From Labilibaculum sp. K2S (lineage in GTDB: Bacteria > Bacteroidota > Bacteroidia > Bacteroidales > Marinifilaceae): a stretch of DNA of 64,000 nucleotides. Below are positions 19,666 through 28,776 of this stretch, piece by piece. Numbering within the stretch: position 1 is the stretch's first letter; each line of letters opens with the position of its first letter. The stretch is from positions 124,001 through 188,000 of the forward strand of contig NZ_JAUCMW010000003.1 of NCBI RefSeq assembly GCF_030372765.1. Reading direction: 5' to 3'. Below the pieces are notes generated by a model. That model did no database searches, had not been told where the DNA came from, and saw only the letters and a program-made list of their open reading frames with translations. Made by a program: the position numbers and the translations under genes.

Positions 19666-20685
19666 GTGAACAACGTATTTGTATATTGTGAAATAGAAGA
19701 GGGACAGGTTGCAGATGTAAGCCTTGAACTTTTAACCAAAGGTCGAAAACTAGCTGACGATTTAAAATGTGAGTTGGAAGCTATTGTAATTGGAGCCGAC
19801 CTTAAAGGTGTTGAGAAGCAGATTATGCCTTATGGTGTGGATACCGTTTGGATTGCCAGTGATAAGCGTTTGTACCCTTACACTACATTGCCTCACACAT
19901 CAATTATTGTGAAATTATTCGGGGAAGAAAAACCGCAGATTGCTTTGATGGGTGCTACAAGTATTGGTCGTGATTTGGGACCTCGTGTATCTTCAGCTCT
20001 TCATTCAGGTTTAACTGCTGATTGTACCAGTTTGATTATTGGTGATCATGAAGACAAGAAGAACAACAAAGTATATAAGGATTTATTGTATCAGATTCGT
20101 CCTGCTTTTGGGGGAAATATTGTAGCTACAATTGTCAATCCTGACTGTCGTCCGCAAATGGCTACTGTTCGTGAAGGAGTAATGAAGAAAGAGATTCTTT
20201 CGGATGCTTACAAAGGAAAAGTGAAACAGCTCGATGTTGAGAAGTATGTAAATGCTGAAGATTTTGTAGTGAAAGTTATTGAGCGTCACATGGAAGCTTC
20301 AAAAGTAAACATTAAAAATGCGGGTATTATTATCGCAGGTGGCTACGGTGTAGGTTCTAAAGATAACTTCGATAAATTGTATGAATTAGCTGATGTTATT
20401 GGTGCAGAAGTTGGTGCTTCCCGCGCTGCTGTTGATGCTGGTTATGCATCTCATGAGCGCCAAATTGGACAAACAGGTGTTACTGTTCGTCCTAAACTAT
20501 ATATTGCCTGCGGTATTTCGGGGCAAATTCAGCATACTGCAGGTATGGAGGAATCCTCAATGGTTATTGCAATTAATACCGATAAGAATGCACCAATAAA
20601 CAATTTTGCCGACTATATTATTACTGGTGATATTGCTGATGTGATTCCAAAAATGATTAAGCAGTACAAAGAAAACACTAAGTAA
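19666..20685 (+). CDS. etfA: Electron transfer flavoprotein subunit alpha
   Basis: 339 residues with a GTG start (MNNVFVYCEIEEGQVADVSLELLTKGRKLAD). The C-terminal FAD domain is diagnostic: GIIIAGGYGVGSKDNFDKLYELADVIGAEVGASRAAVDAGYASHERQIGQTGVTVRPKLYIACGISGQIQHTAGM. It binds FAD and forms the heterodimer with EtfB. The operon context with acyl-CoA dehydrogenase 64 bases downstream suggests the trio works together, in fatty or amino-acid derived acyl-CoA oxidation or in ferredoxin-linked butyryl/acyl-CoA reduction. The sequence alone does not decide whether it bifurcates. Confidence 0.95.
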   Translation: MNNVFVYCEIEEGQVADVSLELLTKGRKLADDLKCELEAIVIGADLKGVEKQIMPYGVDTVWIASDKRLYPYTTLPHTSIIVKLFGEEKPQIALMGATSIGRDLGPRVSSALHSGLTADCTSLIIGDHEDKKNNKVYKDLLYQIRPAFGGNIVATIVNPDCRPQMATVREGVMKKEILSDAYKGKVKQLDVEKYVNAEDFVVKVIERHMEASKVNIKNAGIIIAGGYGVGSKDNFDKLYELADVIGAEVGASRAAVDAGYASHERQIGQTGVTVRPKLYIACGISGQIQHTAGMEESSMVIAINTDKNAPINNFADYIITGDIADVIPKMIKQYKENTK

Positions 20686-20749
20686 AAACCTATTTATGGT
20701 AATGGTGTTCGCTAATCGCTTTAATTTTTAACAAAAAACATCCAAAGAA

Positions 20750-22465
20750 ATGGCTAATTTCTATAATGATAATGATGATTTGAAGTTCCACTTGGATCAT
20801 CCGTTAATGAAAAAAATTGTTGCTCTTAAAGAGCGCAACTTCGAAGATAAAGAAACATATGATTATGCTCCTCTTGATTTTGAGGATGCAATGGATTCTT
20901 ACGATCGCACACTGGAAATTGTAGGTGAGATTTGTGGAGATATCATCGATCCTAATGCGGAGAGCGTTGATCAGGAAGGCCCAAGAGTTGAAAATGATCG
21001 TGTAATTTATGCAAGAGGAACTCAAGAGAATCATGATGCTTTAACAAAAGCGGGTTTGATTGGAATGAGTTTGCCTCGTGAGTACGATGGGTTGAATTTC
21101 CCATTGGTACCTTACGTAATGGCTGCAGAATTAGTATCTCGTGCAGATGCGGGTTTTGCTAATATTTGGGGTCTTCAGGATTGTGCTGAAACAATTCATG
21201 AGTTTGCTTCGAAAGAGCAAAAAATGGATTACCTGCCACGTTTTGCCAAAGGAGCAACTGCTGCTATGGATTTAACTGAGCCGGATGCAGGTTCTGACTT
21301 GCAGGCTGTTCAATTAAAAGCTACTTATAATGCCAAAGAAGATCAGTGGTATTTAGACGGTGTGAAACGTTTTATTACCAATGGTGATGGTGAGGTTGCA
21401 TTGGTTTTGGCTCGTTCTGAAGAAGGAACCAATGATGGTCGTGGTTTGTCTATGTTTATTTACGACAAAAAGCACATGGCTGTTAAAGTTCGTCGTATCG
21501 AGCACAAAATGGGTATTATCGGATCTCCTACTTGTGAGTTGGTATTTACTCATGCTCCTGCCGAATTGGTGGGAGACCGTAAAATGGGATTGATCAAATA
21601 TGTAATGTCATTGATGAATGGCGCGCGTTTAGGTGTTGGTGCTCAATCGGTAGGTATTGCAGAAGCTGCATATCGTGAAGGTTTAGCATATGCTAAGGAA
21701 CGTCGTCAGTTTGGTAAGGCAATTATTAAATTTCCAGCTGTTTACGAAATGTTGACCAATATGGAGGCGAAGTTGAATGCTTCCCGTTCCATGTTGTATG
21801 AAACTTGTCGTATGGTTGATGTTTACAAATGCTATTACCATATTTCTCAGGATCGTTCTTTGGATAAGGATGAGAGAAATGAGATGAAGAAGTACCAAAA
21901 AATTGCTGATGTACTGACTCCAATGTTGAAATTATTTGCATCAGAGTATTGTAATCAGATTGCCTACGATTCATTGCAGATTCATGCTGGTTCGGGTTAT
22001 ATGAAAGATTACCCAATTGAGCGATTGGTGCGTGATGCCCGTATTACGAATATTTACGAAGGAACATCTCAATTACAAGTTGTTGCAGCTGTTCGTGGGG
22101 TTACAACAGGTCAGTATTTAGCTTATATTAAAGATTATGAGGCTTCTGATTTAAACCCACAATTGGAATATATCAGAACCACGCTTAAAGGAATGACTGA
22201 GCAGTACGAAAAGGCAATCGCCAAAGTTAGTGAGATTAATGCAACAGCAGATCATAACGACTTTATGGATTTCCATGCTCGTCGTTTGGTTGAAATGGCT
22301 GGTTATATTATAATGGGATATCTTACTTTATTGGATACAACCCGTAATGATAAATACCATGAGTCATGTGAAGTTTATGTGAAAATGGGTAAATCAGTTT
22401 GCGCTTGTCATCTTGATTACATTCAAAACTCAGATTTGAAAGACTTAGGTATTTTCAAAAAATAA
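20750..22465 (+). CDS. Acyl-CoA dehydrogenase (long Bacteroidota type)
   Basis: 571 residues, longer than the usual 380-residue short-chain enzymes because of an extended N-terminus and a C-terminal helical extension (about residues 440-571). Core motifs: DLTEPDAGSDLQ (FAD/substrate loop), DGVKRFITNGDG, KERRQFGKAIIKFPAVYEMLTNMEA, and DYPIERLVRDARITNIYEGTSQLQ, which carries the usual active-site glutamate region. It oxidises an acyl-CoA at C2-C3 and passes electrons to ETF, which is encoded just upstream. Chain-length preference cannot be read from the sequence. Confidence 0.92.
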   Translation: MANFYNDNDDLKFHLDHPLMKKIVALKERNFEDKETYDYAPLDFEDAMDSYDRTLEIVGEICGDIIDPNAESVDQEGPRVENDRVIYARGTQENHDALTKAGLIGMSLPREYDGLNFPLVPYVMAAELVSRADAGFANIWGLQDCAETIHEFASKEQKMDYLPRFAKGATAAMDLTEPDAGSDLQAVQLKATYNAKEDQWYLDGVKRFITNGDGEVALVLARSEEGTNDGRGLSMFIYDKKHMAVKVRRIEHKMGIIGSPTCELVFTHAPAELVGDRKMGLIKYVMSLMNGARLGVGAQSVGIAEAAYREGLAYAKERRQFGKAIIKFPAVYEMLTNMEAKLNASRSMLYETCRMVDVYKCYYHISQDRSLDKDERNEMKKYQKIADVLTPMLKLFASEYCNQIAYDSLQIHAGSGYMKDYPIERLVRDARITNIYEGTSQLQVVAAVRGVTTGQYLAYIKDYEASDLNPQLEYIRTTLKGMTEQYEKAIAKVSEINATADHNDFMDFHARRLVEMAGYIIMGYLTLLDTTRNDKYHESCEVYVKMGKSVCACHLDYIQNSDLKDLGIFKK

Positions 22466-22487
22466 AAACTAAACAAATTATAGATAG

Positions 22488-22522
22488 CGGAAGTTCCTTA
22501 AGTGGGAGCTTCCGTTTTTTTT
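22488..22522 (+). terminator. Terminator of the ETF operon
   Basis: CGGAAGTTCC (22488-22497) pairs with GGAGCTTCCG (22505-22514), one G-T, around a 7-base loop, then eight T. Confidence 0.9.
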
Positions 22523-22648
22523 GTATTTAACTTTGTGAAGTGAAGAATTACCCGTATTTGAAAAAGTAGTATAGTCATGTTAATTTTTCGTTAAGTCGAA
22601 TTAACGTTTATTTAAAACAGTTAAGAGTGAGACTTTTAAGAAACGAAT

Positions 22649-22656
22649 TAGTTTTG
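22649..22656 (+). promoter_or_regulatory. Possible -7 element of the porin gene
   Basis: TAGTTTTG fits TAnnTTTG and lies about 68 bases before the ATG at 22724. No clear TTTG partner upstream. Confidence 0.35.
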
Positions 22657-22723
22657 TCGTCAGTTATTAAGAAAATGTGTCGACTTAATTGCAAAAAAAT
22701 TACATACTACTAAAACAAACCAA

Positions 22724-23758
22724 ATGAAAGGGAAAAAATTATTAATTGGTGCTATAGCGTTATTTTTAGGTTTTACTGCTGCTGCACAGGATAAAGCAGA
22801 TTTCACTCCATCAGGAGAAGCGAATGCTAAAGTGTTCTTTAACTATCATTACGATATGACCAAAGGAACAGAAAAAGAAAGCAGCTTCGAAATTAAAAGA
22901 GCTTACTTTGGATACGATTACAATATTGCAAAAGGATTGAAGGCAAGTATTACACTTGATGTTGATAAAAATGACGGAGGTAGTGATTATACTGCATTCC
23001 TTAAGAAAGCTCAATTGGAGTGGAAAGCTTCTTCTGTGGTAAAAGTTTCTTTAGGTATGATTGGTACTGTTCAGTTTTCAGATCAGGAAAGTTTTTGGGG
23101 ATATCGTTACATCATGAAATCATTTAACGATGAATATGGTTTCGGATCAAGTGCTGATTTGGGGATTAAAGCTAATTTTAAGTTAAGCGATTCTTTTTCT
23201 GCAAACGCATTTGTTATTAATGGTGAAGGATATAAGAAAGTACAGGATGAAGATGGAAAACAAAAAGTGGGAGCAAGTCTGATTTATCAGAACAAGGGCT
23301 TAATAGCAAAAGTATATGCTGATGCGAATACAACAACAATTGTTGGCGAAGGAGGAAGTGAAGAAGATGTAACTGTAACAGCTTTAGCTACTTTTGTTGG
23401 CTATAAATTTTCTGAGAAATTCAGGTTGGCTGCAGAATATAATCAATTGATTAATGCTACTAAGTATTCAAGTGCTTCAGACAATCACGATTTGGAGGGA
23501 ATGTCGATTTATTCAACTTATACATTTGATAAGAAATGGGAAGTATTTGGAAGATATGATTACTTAACTTCAAACACTTTACAAGGAGAGACAGATAAAT
23601 GGAATTTATCAAAAAATGGTAGTGCAATCACTGGGGGTGTTCAGTATGCGCCGGTAAAAGGTGTTAAAATGGCTCTAAACTATCAGGGATTTATGAAAAA
23701 GGATTCTGCATCGGAAGACAACTCAATGGTATACGTAAATTTGGAGTTCAAATTCTAA
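22724..23758 (+). CDS. Outer-membrane porin-like beta-barrel protein
   Basis: 344 residues with a signal peptide (MKGKKLLIGAIALFLGFTAAAQ, cleavage after Ala-Gln region) and then alternating polar/hydrophobic strands. It ends in a phenylalanine (NLEFKF), the usual barrel-terminal residue. Strands such as EIKRAYFGYDYNIAKGLKASITLDVD and KVSLGMIGTVQFSDQ resemble the porin/OprO-P superfamily of Bacteroidota. The solute is unknown. It is a single-gene unit with its own terminator, upstream of the glpT-glpQ locus. Confidence 0.75.
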   Translation: MKGKKLLIGAIALFLGFTAAAQDKADFTPSGEANAKVFFNYHYDMTKGTEKESSFEIKRAYFGYDYNIAKGLKASITLDVDKNDGGSDYTAFLKKAQLEWKASSVVKVSLGMIGTVQFSDQESFWGYRYIMKSFNDEYGFGSSADLGIKANFKLSDSFSANAFVINGEGYKKVQDEDGKQKVGASLIYQNKGLIAKVYADANTTTIVGEGGSEEDVTVTALATFVGYKFSEKFRLAAEYNQLINATKYSSASDNHDLEGMSIYSTYTFDKKWEVFGRYDYLTSNTLQGETDKWNLSKNGSAITGGVQYAPVKGVKMALNYQGFMKKDSASEDNSMVYVNLEFKF

Positions 23759-23786
23759 GAGAATAGATAGATATTATGATATTGAA

Positions 23787-23813
23787 AGACTGCCCTTGGG
23801 TGGTCTTTTTTTT
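23787..23813 (+). terminator. Terminator of the porin gene
   Basis: AGACTGCC (23787-23794) pairs with GGTGGTCT (23799-23806), with two wobble pairs, around loop CTTG, followed by a run of T. Confidence 0.8.
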
Positions 23814-24077
23814 GTTTTCTTTTTTGATTATTTACTAAGCTTAACATTGTGTTTTCTGATCTTAATTAAAATATGGAGTTGATTTGAAAGTTTTTAGTAT
23901 TAGCTCTCTATATTGAAGGAATATCACAAAAACTTTAGTATAAATACGTTTTCAGGTTATTATTATGAGTGTTGTTTATTTTGAATTTAGCCGTTTATTA
24001 TAATCATAAAGTTGAAGCATGGTCTGTTAATTTTTATAATACATTGACCAGTAGCATTTTAGATATTTGTATTGTAG

Positions 24078-24111
24078 AATAATTATAAATAATGAGGTAT
24101 TTATAATTATT
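24078..24111. repeat. Perfect 14-bp AT-only inverted repeat
   Basis: AATAATTATAAATA (24078-24091) and TATTTATAATTATT (24098-24111) are exact inverted copies around a 6-base loop (ATGAGG), about 300 bases before glpT. It could be an operator or a weak terminator; no evidence decides. Confidence 0.55.
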
Positions 24112-24158
24112 TTTGTTGAGGAATTATTTTATTCATATGTTTGTTGCCAGTTAAAATT

Positions 24159-24188
24159 AAAACGAAATACTAATGTCGTTTTTTTTTT
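24159..24188 (+). terminator. Terminator-like hairpin in gene-free spacer
   Basis: AAAACGA (24159-24165) pairs with TCGTTTT (24176-24182) around a 10-base loop, within a run of ten T. There is no gene directly upstream, so it may end a short untranslated transcript or be chance in AT-rich DNA. Confidence 0.35.
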
Positions 24189-24409
24189 ATTCAAATACAT
24201 AGCAATGCAATATATAAGGTAGAGTCATGTATGTAACTATAGGATGTATTTTTTAATGAGATATATTTTAAAAATCAAGAAAAGTTATCAATAGTAACTG
24301 CATTGAATTGAATAAGTTGAATGATTTGATTCGGCTTGGATAAAAAACAAATTGAAAAAACACAAATCAGAATGTGTTAGATTAATATAATCACTCTAAA
24401 TCTTTTTAT

Positions 24410-25747
24410 ATGATTAGTTTTTTGAAACCGGCAGCACACCAGGAAATGTTGCCCGAAAATAAAATTGACTCAGCTTACAAACGATTACGGTTTCAGGTAT
24501 TCGTAGGTATATTCCTTGGCTATGCAGGTTACTACCTTGTTCGAAAAGTGTTCTCTTTGGCGATGCCGGATTTAATTGCTTTAGGATATTCTAAAACGGA
24601 GTTGGGTTTTGCATTGTCTGGGGTGTCAGTTGCATATGGACTAAGCAAGTTTATAATGGGTAATGTTTCGGATCGAAGTAATGCCCGACGGTTTTTAACT
24701 TTTGGTCTTGTTCTTTCTGCAATTACCATGATAATAATGGGTTTATTGCCTGTTGCAACGTCATCGATTGTAATCATGTTTGTATTACTTCTGTTAAATG
24801 GATGGTTTCAGGGAATGGGTTGGCCTCCATGTGGTCGTGTTATGGTTCACTGGTTTTCTGTTCAGGAACGTGGAACCAAAATGTCTATATGGAATGTAGC
24901 TCACAATGTTGGAGGCGGAATTATTGGTCCGTTGGCAATTTTAGGTGTTGCTATTTTTACTGATTGGCATTCGAAATTATATTTCCCTGGCCTTGTAGCA
25001 TTAGGTGTTGCATTTATTGCTTGGTTACTAATTCGTGATACACCTCAGTCTTGTGGTCTTCCAAACATTGAAAAATATAAAAATGATTACCCTGATTCTT
25101 ATTCGGAGAAGTATGAAGAGGAGATGACAGCTAAGGAAATCTTTATGAAATACATCTTGAAAAATAGGTTGCTGTGGTCGATTGCCTTTGCCAACGCGTT
25201 TGTGTATTTGGTTAGATATGGTGTGCTTGATTGGGCTCCGTTATATCTGGAAGAAGCCAAGGGATTCTCAATTAAAGAAACAGGTTGGGCGTATTTTGCT
25301 TATGAGTGGGCAGGTATTCCTGGTACTATATTATGTGGCTACTTAAGCGATAAGGTGTTTAAAGGAAAACGTGCTCCTGTGAGTATTATTTATATGGTAT
25401 TGGTTTTCGTTTCTGTACTAATGTATTGGTTCAGTGAGTCGATTTTGATGAATTCAATAGCTCTTATTTGTATTGGTTTCTTAATCTATGGTCCTGTGAT
25501 GTTAATTGGTGTTCATGCACTGGATTTGGTTCCTAAAAAAGCAGCTGGAACTGCGGCAGGATTAACAGGACTATTTGGTTATATGGGAGGTGCCTTATTT
25601 GCTAATATCGCGATGGGTGCTGTTGTTGACGCTTGGGGATGGGACGGTGGTTTTGTTGTTCTCCTTGGAGCATGTGTTGCTGCTATCATCTTGATTGGGG
25701 TTTCTTGGATCCAAGAGCGTAACGGACACAATGGTTTACATGCTTAA
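24410..25747 (+). CDS. glpT: GlpT-like glycerol-3-phosphate transporter (MFS, OPA family)
   Basis: 445 residues with 12 predicted helices. Organophosphate:phosphate antiporter signatures: [24 protein letters not shown] near the N-terminus, [57 protein letters not shown] and [36 protein letters not shown]. The conserved arginines that hold the phosphate in GlpT (one in YLVRK, one in [11 protein letters not shown]) are present. It exchanges glycerol-3-phosphate for phosphate. The next gene is a glycerophosphodiesterase that would make its substrate, which supports the call; a sugar-phosphate substrate remains possible. Confidence 0.9.
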   Translation: MISFLKPAAHQEMLPENKIDSAYKRLRFQVFVGIFLGYAGYYLVRKVFSLAMPDLIALGYSKTELGFALSGVSVAYGLSKFIMGNVSDRSNARRFLTFGLVLSAITMIIMGLLPVATSSIVIMFVLLLLNGWFQGMGWPPCGRVMVHWFSVQERGTKMSIWNVAHNVGGGIIGPLAILGVAIFTDWHSKLYFPGLVALGVAFIAWLLIRDTPQSCGLPNIEKYKNDYPDSYSEKYEEEMTAKEIFMKYILKNRLLWSIAFANAFVYLVRYGVLDWAPLYLEEAKGFSIKETGWAYFAYEWAGIPGTILCGYLSDKVFKGKRAPVSIIYMVLVFVSVLMYWFSESILMNSIALICIGFLIYGPVMLIGVHALDLVPKKAAGTAAGLTGLFGYMGGALFANIAMGAVVDAWGWDGGFVVLLGACVAAIILIGVSWIQERNGHNGLHA

Positions 25748-25855
25748 ATGTTTGAATTCCTATCAGATCGACTAGAAAACAGTTAAGATATATTGCTCGT
25801 TTGGAGTAGTAAATAATTTAAATAAAAATAATTACAAACCTAAATTTTAATACAT

Positions 25856-27181
25856 ATGAAAAACTTTAATGTGAAAAATTTGCTGGCTGGTGTTCTTATC
25901 CTGTCTGGTATCGGATTTGCAGGTTGTGAAGATGATACCCCTGATTATAATCCTTATAATAATTATAAAACTTATCCTCTTAAAGAGCTAAGCGCTGAAG
26001 CAAAAGCAGTTCGCGATTATGTGAAGGCCGATGCAGTTATTGCTCACCGTGGTTCTACATTTTGGGCTCCAGAAGAGACTGAAGCAGCTTTCCGTTGGGC
26101 TCGTAATATGGGTGCTGATTATTTGGAACTTGATCTTCAAAGAACTAGTGATGGTGTTCTATTAGCATTACACGATGGTAATCTTCAACGTACTTCTAAT
26201 ATTGAGTCTGTTTTTCCAGGACAAGATGATTATCCAGTAAGTCGTTTTACTTTGAAACAATTACGAGAATTAGATGCAGGTTCTTGGTTTAATATTGATA
26301 AGCCTGAAAATGCTCGTTCCTCATTCAAAGGACTACAGATCTGTACTCTAGAAGACGTTTTGTTAATTGCCGAAGGAATGAAAGTTAAGAGAAATTCTTT
26401 AAATCAACCATACTATAAGGTTGAGGATGGTTCTGAAACTATAGATTTAAAAGCTTCTACAGGTGTATTTGTTTTTGTTGTTGATGATAAAGATAATGGT
26501 AACCGTCCTGGTATTTATGCTGAGACAAAAGAACCATATTTATTTCCTAACATGGAAGCTGATTTAGCAGTATTCTTATCAGAAGTAGGATGGAATGTGA
26601 CTGATTCTCCAAAAGTAATTCCTACAACTGTTGGTAAAGTTGATGTAGCGAACACAAAAGGTCGTTTTATTTTACAAACTTTCTCACGTGAGTCTGTTGT
26701 GAAATTAGAGAAAGTACTTCCCGGTGTACCTAAGTGTATGTTACTTTGGGAGGACGAAAGTGCTGGTTATGTTCGTCCTTCAAATTCCATTGAATCTATA
26801 GCGGAATTTATCAACTTTTCAGTTGAATACAACTGTCATATTGCAGGTCCTTCTATCGCTGGAAATCCAAATAAATATCCGGAATTAACAGAGCCTTGGA
26901 TGTGTGAAATGTATCACCGTGCCGGTATGATTGTTCATGCGTATTCTTTCGATACTGAAGATCAGTTGAGAAAATACAATGGCGATTATTTTTATGCTGG
27001 AGTATCTCGTTTTGACGATCCTGCTCGTGCAATTAGTGGTGATTTTCAATATGACGTAAACCCTAATATGTTTATTGATGGTGGTTTTACGAACTTGACA
27101 GACTTGTCAATGAAGTATCAAAAACGTAGTGTTGATGAAACTGCTCAAGATGTATTTGAAACATTAGGTTACAATTTGTAA
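25856..27181 (+). CDS. glpQ: Lipoprotein glycerophosphodiester phosphodiesterase
   Basis: 441 residues. Lipoprotein signal peptide with lipobox FAGC at about residue 24, so probably anchored in the outer membrane or facing the periplasm. The GDPD TIM-barrel motifs are clear: VIAHRGSTFWAPEETEAAF (catalytic His, Arg), MGADYLELDLQRTSDGVLLALHDGNLQRTSN (metal Glu/Asp and second His), and PEL...MCEMYHRAGMIVHAYSFDT. It hydrolyses glycerophosphodiesters to glycerol-3-phosphate and an alcohol; GlpT encoded 108 bases upstream would import the product. There is an insertion (about residues 150-230) compared with E. coli GlpQ. Confidence 0.9.
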   Translation: MKNFNVKNLLAGVLILSGIGFAGCEDDTPDYNPYNNYKTYPLKELSAEAKAVRDYVKADAVIAHRGSTFWAPEETEAAFRWARNMGADYLELDLQRTSDGVLLALHDGNLQRTSNIESVFPGQDDYPVSRFTLKQLRELDAGSWFNIDKPENARSSFKGLQICTLEDVLLIAEGMKVKRNSLNQPYYKVEDGSETIDLKASTGVFVFVVDDKDNGNRPGIYAETKEPYLFPNMEADLAVFLSEVGWNVTDSPKVIPTTVGKVDVANTKGRFILQTFSRESVVKLEKVLPGVPKCMLLWEDESAGYVRPSNSIESIAEFINFSVEYNCHIAGPSIAGNPNKYPELTEPWMCEMYHRAGMIVHAYSFDTEDQLRKYNGDYFYAGVSRFDDPARAISGDFQYDVNPNMFIDGGFTNLTDLSMKYQKRSVDETAQDVFETLGYNL

Positions 27182-27201
27182 AATCTATAAACGATAAAGA
27201 T

Positions 27202-28554
27202 ATGTTAAGAAAATTATATATCGCTACACTAGCTTTAGGAATGGTGGCGACAAGTGCAATAGGGCAGGAAAAACAATTGACTGCAGAATCAAATAAAGGA
27301 GGAATCGTTTTAACCTCTGCTGATAAAGATTATCAAATTAGTCTTAACGGTAGAATTTACATGGACGGAGTACATTATTTCGATGATGCAACCGACTTAA
27401 GTTCGGATGCTTCTATCAGTGATATCCGATTAGGAACAAGCGTAAAATGGGGACAATGGAGTGCTAAAGTGAATGTTAGTTTTGGTAATGATGAAGTGAA
27501 AATCAAAGATGCATTTTTACGATATAATTATGCAACAAACAGCATTTTCACAGTTGGTAATTTCTTCGAGCCTTTTGGTATTGAAGGATCTGCGTCAAGT
27601 AAAGATCTTCGTTTTATCGGAGCTTCAAATATGACTGAAGCAATGGGAATTGGTCGTAGCATTGGTTTAGGCTACACTTACTATACCGATAAATTTTACG
27701 GATCAACTGGTGTTTTTGCAGGTTCGGTAGATAACCACAATAAAGGTGATCAGGGATTTTCAACAACAACAAAGTTGGTTTATACTCCGATTGTAAACGA
27801 GAAAGTAACTTTCCAATTGGGAGGATCATTTACTTATCGTATTCCAGAAGCAAATGGTTTCGATGAGTCTTTAAATGATGATGATTATAACAGAGAAGTT
27901 GTTTTAGCTGCAGGTCCTGAGCATAAATTTTTAAATGCAGATATTCAGCATGCAAGAACAGATATGCGTTATAATTTCCAATCAATGGTACTTAGCGGTC
28001 CTTTTATGTTGCAGGCTGAATATACTAAAACAAAAGTTACTCGTGACGATGACTATGTTTCAAGACTAATGAAGGATAATCCTTATTGGACTCATACTGC
28101 TACTGGAGGATATGCATGGCCAACTGTTCCAGGTGATTACCCAGGATGGTATGGTGAGTTACGTGATATCGAAACAAAAGCTTACTATGCTCAGGCAGGT
28201 TTCCTTTTAGGAGATAACTATGCTTACGATTCGGCATCAGCTTATATCAAGCGTCCAAAGGCAGGTTCTTACGAATTTCTTATACGTTACGATAATACTG
28301 ATTTGAATGATATCGATGGTACTTATTTTAACGGAGCCTATGGTCCTGCTGATTTAGGTGCTGCTTTAGGCGGAGCTGGAAACATGAGTATTCAGGGTGG
28401 AAAATCAGAGAGCTATAGTGTAGCTGTTAACTATTACTTAAACGATAATGTAATGTTTCGTTTAAACTACAGCTACATGGATGTTCAAAACCAAGTGTAT
28501 CCATTGGATGAAAAAATTGGTATGGTTAAAGCCAGAGTTCAAGTGAACTTCTAG
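27202..28554 (+). CDS. OprO/OprP-type phosphate-selective porin-like protein
   Basis: 450 residues with signal peptide (MLRKLYIATLALGMVATSAIGQ). Barrel strands: ISLNGRIYMDGVHYFDD, ISDIRLGTSVKWGQWSAKVNVSFGNDEVKIKDAFLRYNY, then TVGNFFEPFGIEGSASSKDLRF, the typical porin O/P block, and a C-terminal VKARVQVNF. Lies 20 bases after glpQ, so almost surely cotranscribed with glpT-glpQ and used to bring phosphodiesters or their products across the outer membrane (inference). A paralogue follows at 28777. Confidence 0.85.
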   Translation: MLRKLYIATLALGMVATSAIGQEKQLTAESNKGGIVLTSADKDYQISLNGRIYMDGVHYFDDATDLSSDASISDIRLGTSVKWGQWSAKVNVSFGNDEVKIKDAFLRYNYATNSIFTVGNFFEPFGIEGSASSKDLRFIGASNMTEAMGIGRSIGLGYTYYTDKFYGSTGVFAGSVDNHNKGDQGFSTTTKLVYTPIVNEKVTFQLGGSFTYRIPEANGFDESLNDDDYNREVVLAAGPEHKFLNADIQHARTDMRYNFQSMVLSGPFMLQAEYTKTKVTRDDDYVSRLMKDNPYWTHTATGGYAWPTVPGDYPGWYGELRDIETKAYYAQAGFLLGDNYAYDSASAYIKRPKAGSYEFLIRYDNTDLNDIDGTYFNGAYGPADLGAALGGAGNMSIQGGKSESYSVAVNYYLNDNVMFRLNYSYMDVQNQVYPLDEKIGMVKARVQVNF

Positions 28555-28582
28555 TAATAAGAATACTATTTATCTATAATTT

Positions 28583-28616
28583 AGAGTGAGGTAATTTATT
28601 TTGCCTCACTCTTTTT
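28583..28616 (+). terminator. Terminator of the glpT-glpQ-porin unit
   Basis: AGAGTGAGG (28583-28591) pairs perfectly with CCTCACTCT (28604-28612) around a 12-base loop that can add three more pairs, then five T. Confidence 0.9.
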
Positions 28617-28776
28617 GTATTTGATATGATCAAAATTTTAAATTGTTTTATTCTTGAGGAAAAACAAGAGCATGAGCTTGCTTTGTCAAATAAATAATTT
28701 ATTGTTGATCTAAAAAATCTATTTGTTAAATTTACATTTTGAAAAAACACTGTACTAATCTTTACCAATACCCAAA

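Larger units (their letters stand above)
23814..24409. other. Long AT-rich spacer before glpT
   Basis: About 600 bases without a credible reading frame. It holds a perfect 14-bp AT-only inverted repeat (24078-24111) and a terminator-like hairpin (24159-24188) listed separately. No tRNA or known RNA family recognised. Confidence 0.5.
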
